Below are positions 63,421-64,000 of a stretch of DNA of 64,000 bases, one piece after another. The stretch spans positions 110,452,731-110,516,730 of the forward strand of contig NC_092806.1 in NCBI RefSeq assembly GCF_040954645.1. Reading direction: 5' to 3'. This DNA is from Diabrotica undecimpunctata. Its lineage: Eukaryota > Arthropoda > Insecta > Coleoptera > Chrysomelidae. Numbering within the stretch: position 1 is the first letter of the stretch; the number at the start of each line of letters is the position of its first letter. A program made the position numbers and the translations under genes. The notes beneath the pieces are model-generated. The model was not told where the DNA came from, made no database searches, and worked only from the letters and a program-made list of their open reading frames with translations.

Positions 63421-64000
63421 GTTCTTTATTGTTCTTTATAAGAAGCTCTGAAGATGGTATATAACGCGTGCTGAAAGTAGTTATACTCGTTTTCATCGTT
63501 CTTGGCGTGTGCCTGAAATAAGCTACTACGGAATTTTTAATATTCGTCTCTCTCTGATACACAGATGCGTAATTCATTTGTGCGAGTCACGTTCGTCATG
63601 GTAAAGTGCGATGAGAAGGGAATGAAGAGACCACTAACGTCTCCCAGTATTGTAGCAATAACACCGATGCGTTTGGCCGATACGGTGTCGGTGATAAGTT
63701 CGGCCTCTTTAAGAATACAGATAGCTGGCAGTGACGTGTTTTTTTTTAACATGTTACCCTGATCTGTGCAGGTTTGAAGTAGCTGATGAAATAGTTTTTA
63801 TAAGTAAACAGTTTTTAATTAATTAATAGTTTGAGCTCTTACTGTGTGGAATTCCATTACATAAAATAATACTCTCGACACCTTAAAAATTTCAGTTTAT
63901 TATAAATTAACTCTCTCTATTCCGATACCCATTGCAATAATAACTTGTGGCATTGTTCTTGAATGAGCTGGCTAATAGGTTTATAATTGTAGCAATTACC
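63421..64000. other. No gene recognised
   Basis: A direct repeat TTGTTCTTTA sits at the LINE border. CTCTGAAGATGG ... GCTGAAAG near 63450-63475 is only loosely hammerhead-like. ORFs at 63359-63577 and 63537-63752 (-) and 63565-63762 (+) overlap and show no domain. Confidence 0.4.

Noticed and set aside
63448..63476. CTGAAGATGG ... GCTGAAAG as a hammerhead
   Set aside because: One core base differs and no stem II pairs; too weak.
1..64000. CRISPR array, bacterial operons, phage or defence system
   Set aside because: No regularly spaced short repeats, Shine-Dalgarno-led gene strings or prokaryotic proteins; introns, LINEs and Penelope elements indicate an animal genome.

Overview
The window reads as AT-rich, non-coding DNA from an arthropod, most likely an insect (beetle-like in flavour, but the species cannot be fixed from sequence alone). 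I found no complete host gene, tRNA, rRNA, CRISPR array or bacterial-type operon. Almost every recognisable stretch is a transposable element (TE) or a TE remnant: at least a dozen non-LTR retrotransposons (LINEs), a tandem Penelope-like element (PLE), an IS630/Tc1-mariner-type DNA transposon, a piggyBac, a P-like element, and several hammerhead-ribozyme-like motifs. Introns with GT..AG borders, several target-site-duplication (TSD) types and microsatellites all fit a eukaryotic TE-rich intergenic region.

Layout. 1-1640: LINE reverse transcriptase (RT) on the minus strand, open to the left edge. 2543-4359: IS630/Tc1-type transposon with 37-bp perfect terminal inverted repeats (TIRs), TA duplication and a broken transposase. 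6601-9152: decayed, 3'-truncated copy of an RNase H-bearing LINE (here 'LOA-like'). 9490-15975: a different LINE (family C) on the minus strand, interrupted by a full-length LOA-like element (10204-15751) with both ORFs intact and an 11-bp TSD. 17830-18820: decayed insect gene resembling the DUF7869 family. 19985-30486: LINE pieces on both strands, a 1.2-kb inverted-repeat element (about 20900-22112) and a hammerhead ribozyme sitting inside a 17-bp inverted repeat (25061-25171). 30487-32060: two PLE units in tandem. 33545-41190: more LINEs, including a 1.25-kb LINE with an intact 405-codon ORF (35239-36493, 12-bp TSD) nested in an older LINE of opposite strand, and a second good hammerhead (38879-38923, minus). 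42600-47060: RNase H LINE carrying an exact 330-bp in-frame tandem duplication, then LINE scraps. 47310-51705: piggyBac whose 5' region has been split by a P-like element (49507-51585) with 8-bp TSD. 54840-63420: LINE scraps plus two copies of LINE family D, one with an 11-bp TSD and a (GAT)n tail.

How things fit together. The sequence is a nested stack that gives relative ages. The LOA-like element is younger than the family C LINE it cuts. The 35.2-kb LINE is younger than its minus-strand host. The P-like element is younger than the piggyBac. Only the LOA-like copy B looks capable of coding a full set of its own proteins (ORF1 with a DUF4780-like domain; ORF2 with endonuclease, RT, RNase H and a C-terminal zinc knuckle). 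The most unusual points are the P-in-piggyBac nest, in which the THAP exon donor is phase-compatible with the piggyBac acceptor; the foldback-enclosed hammerhead; and the nested intact LOA-like element. Family names for LINEs are from motif memory only; no database search was possible.
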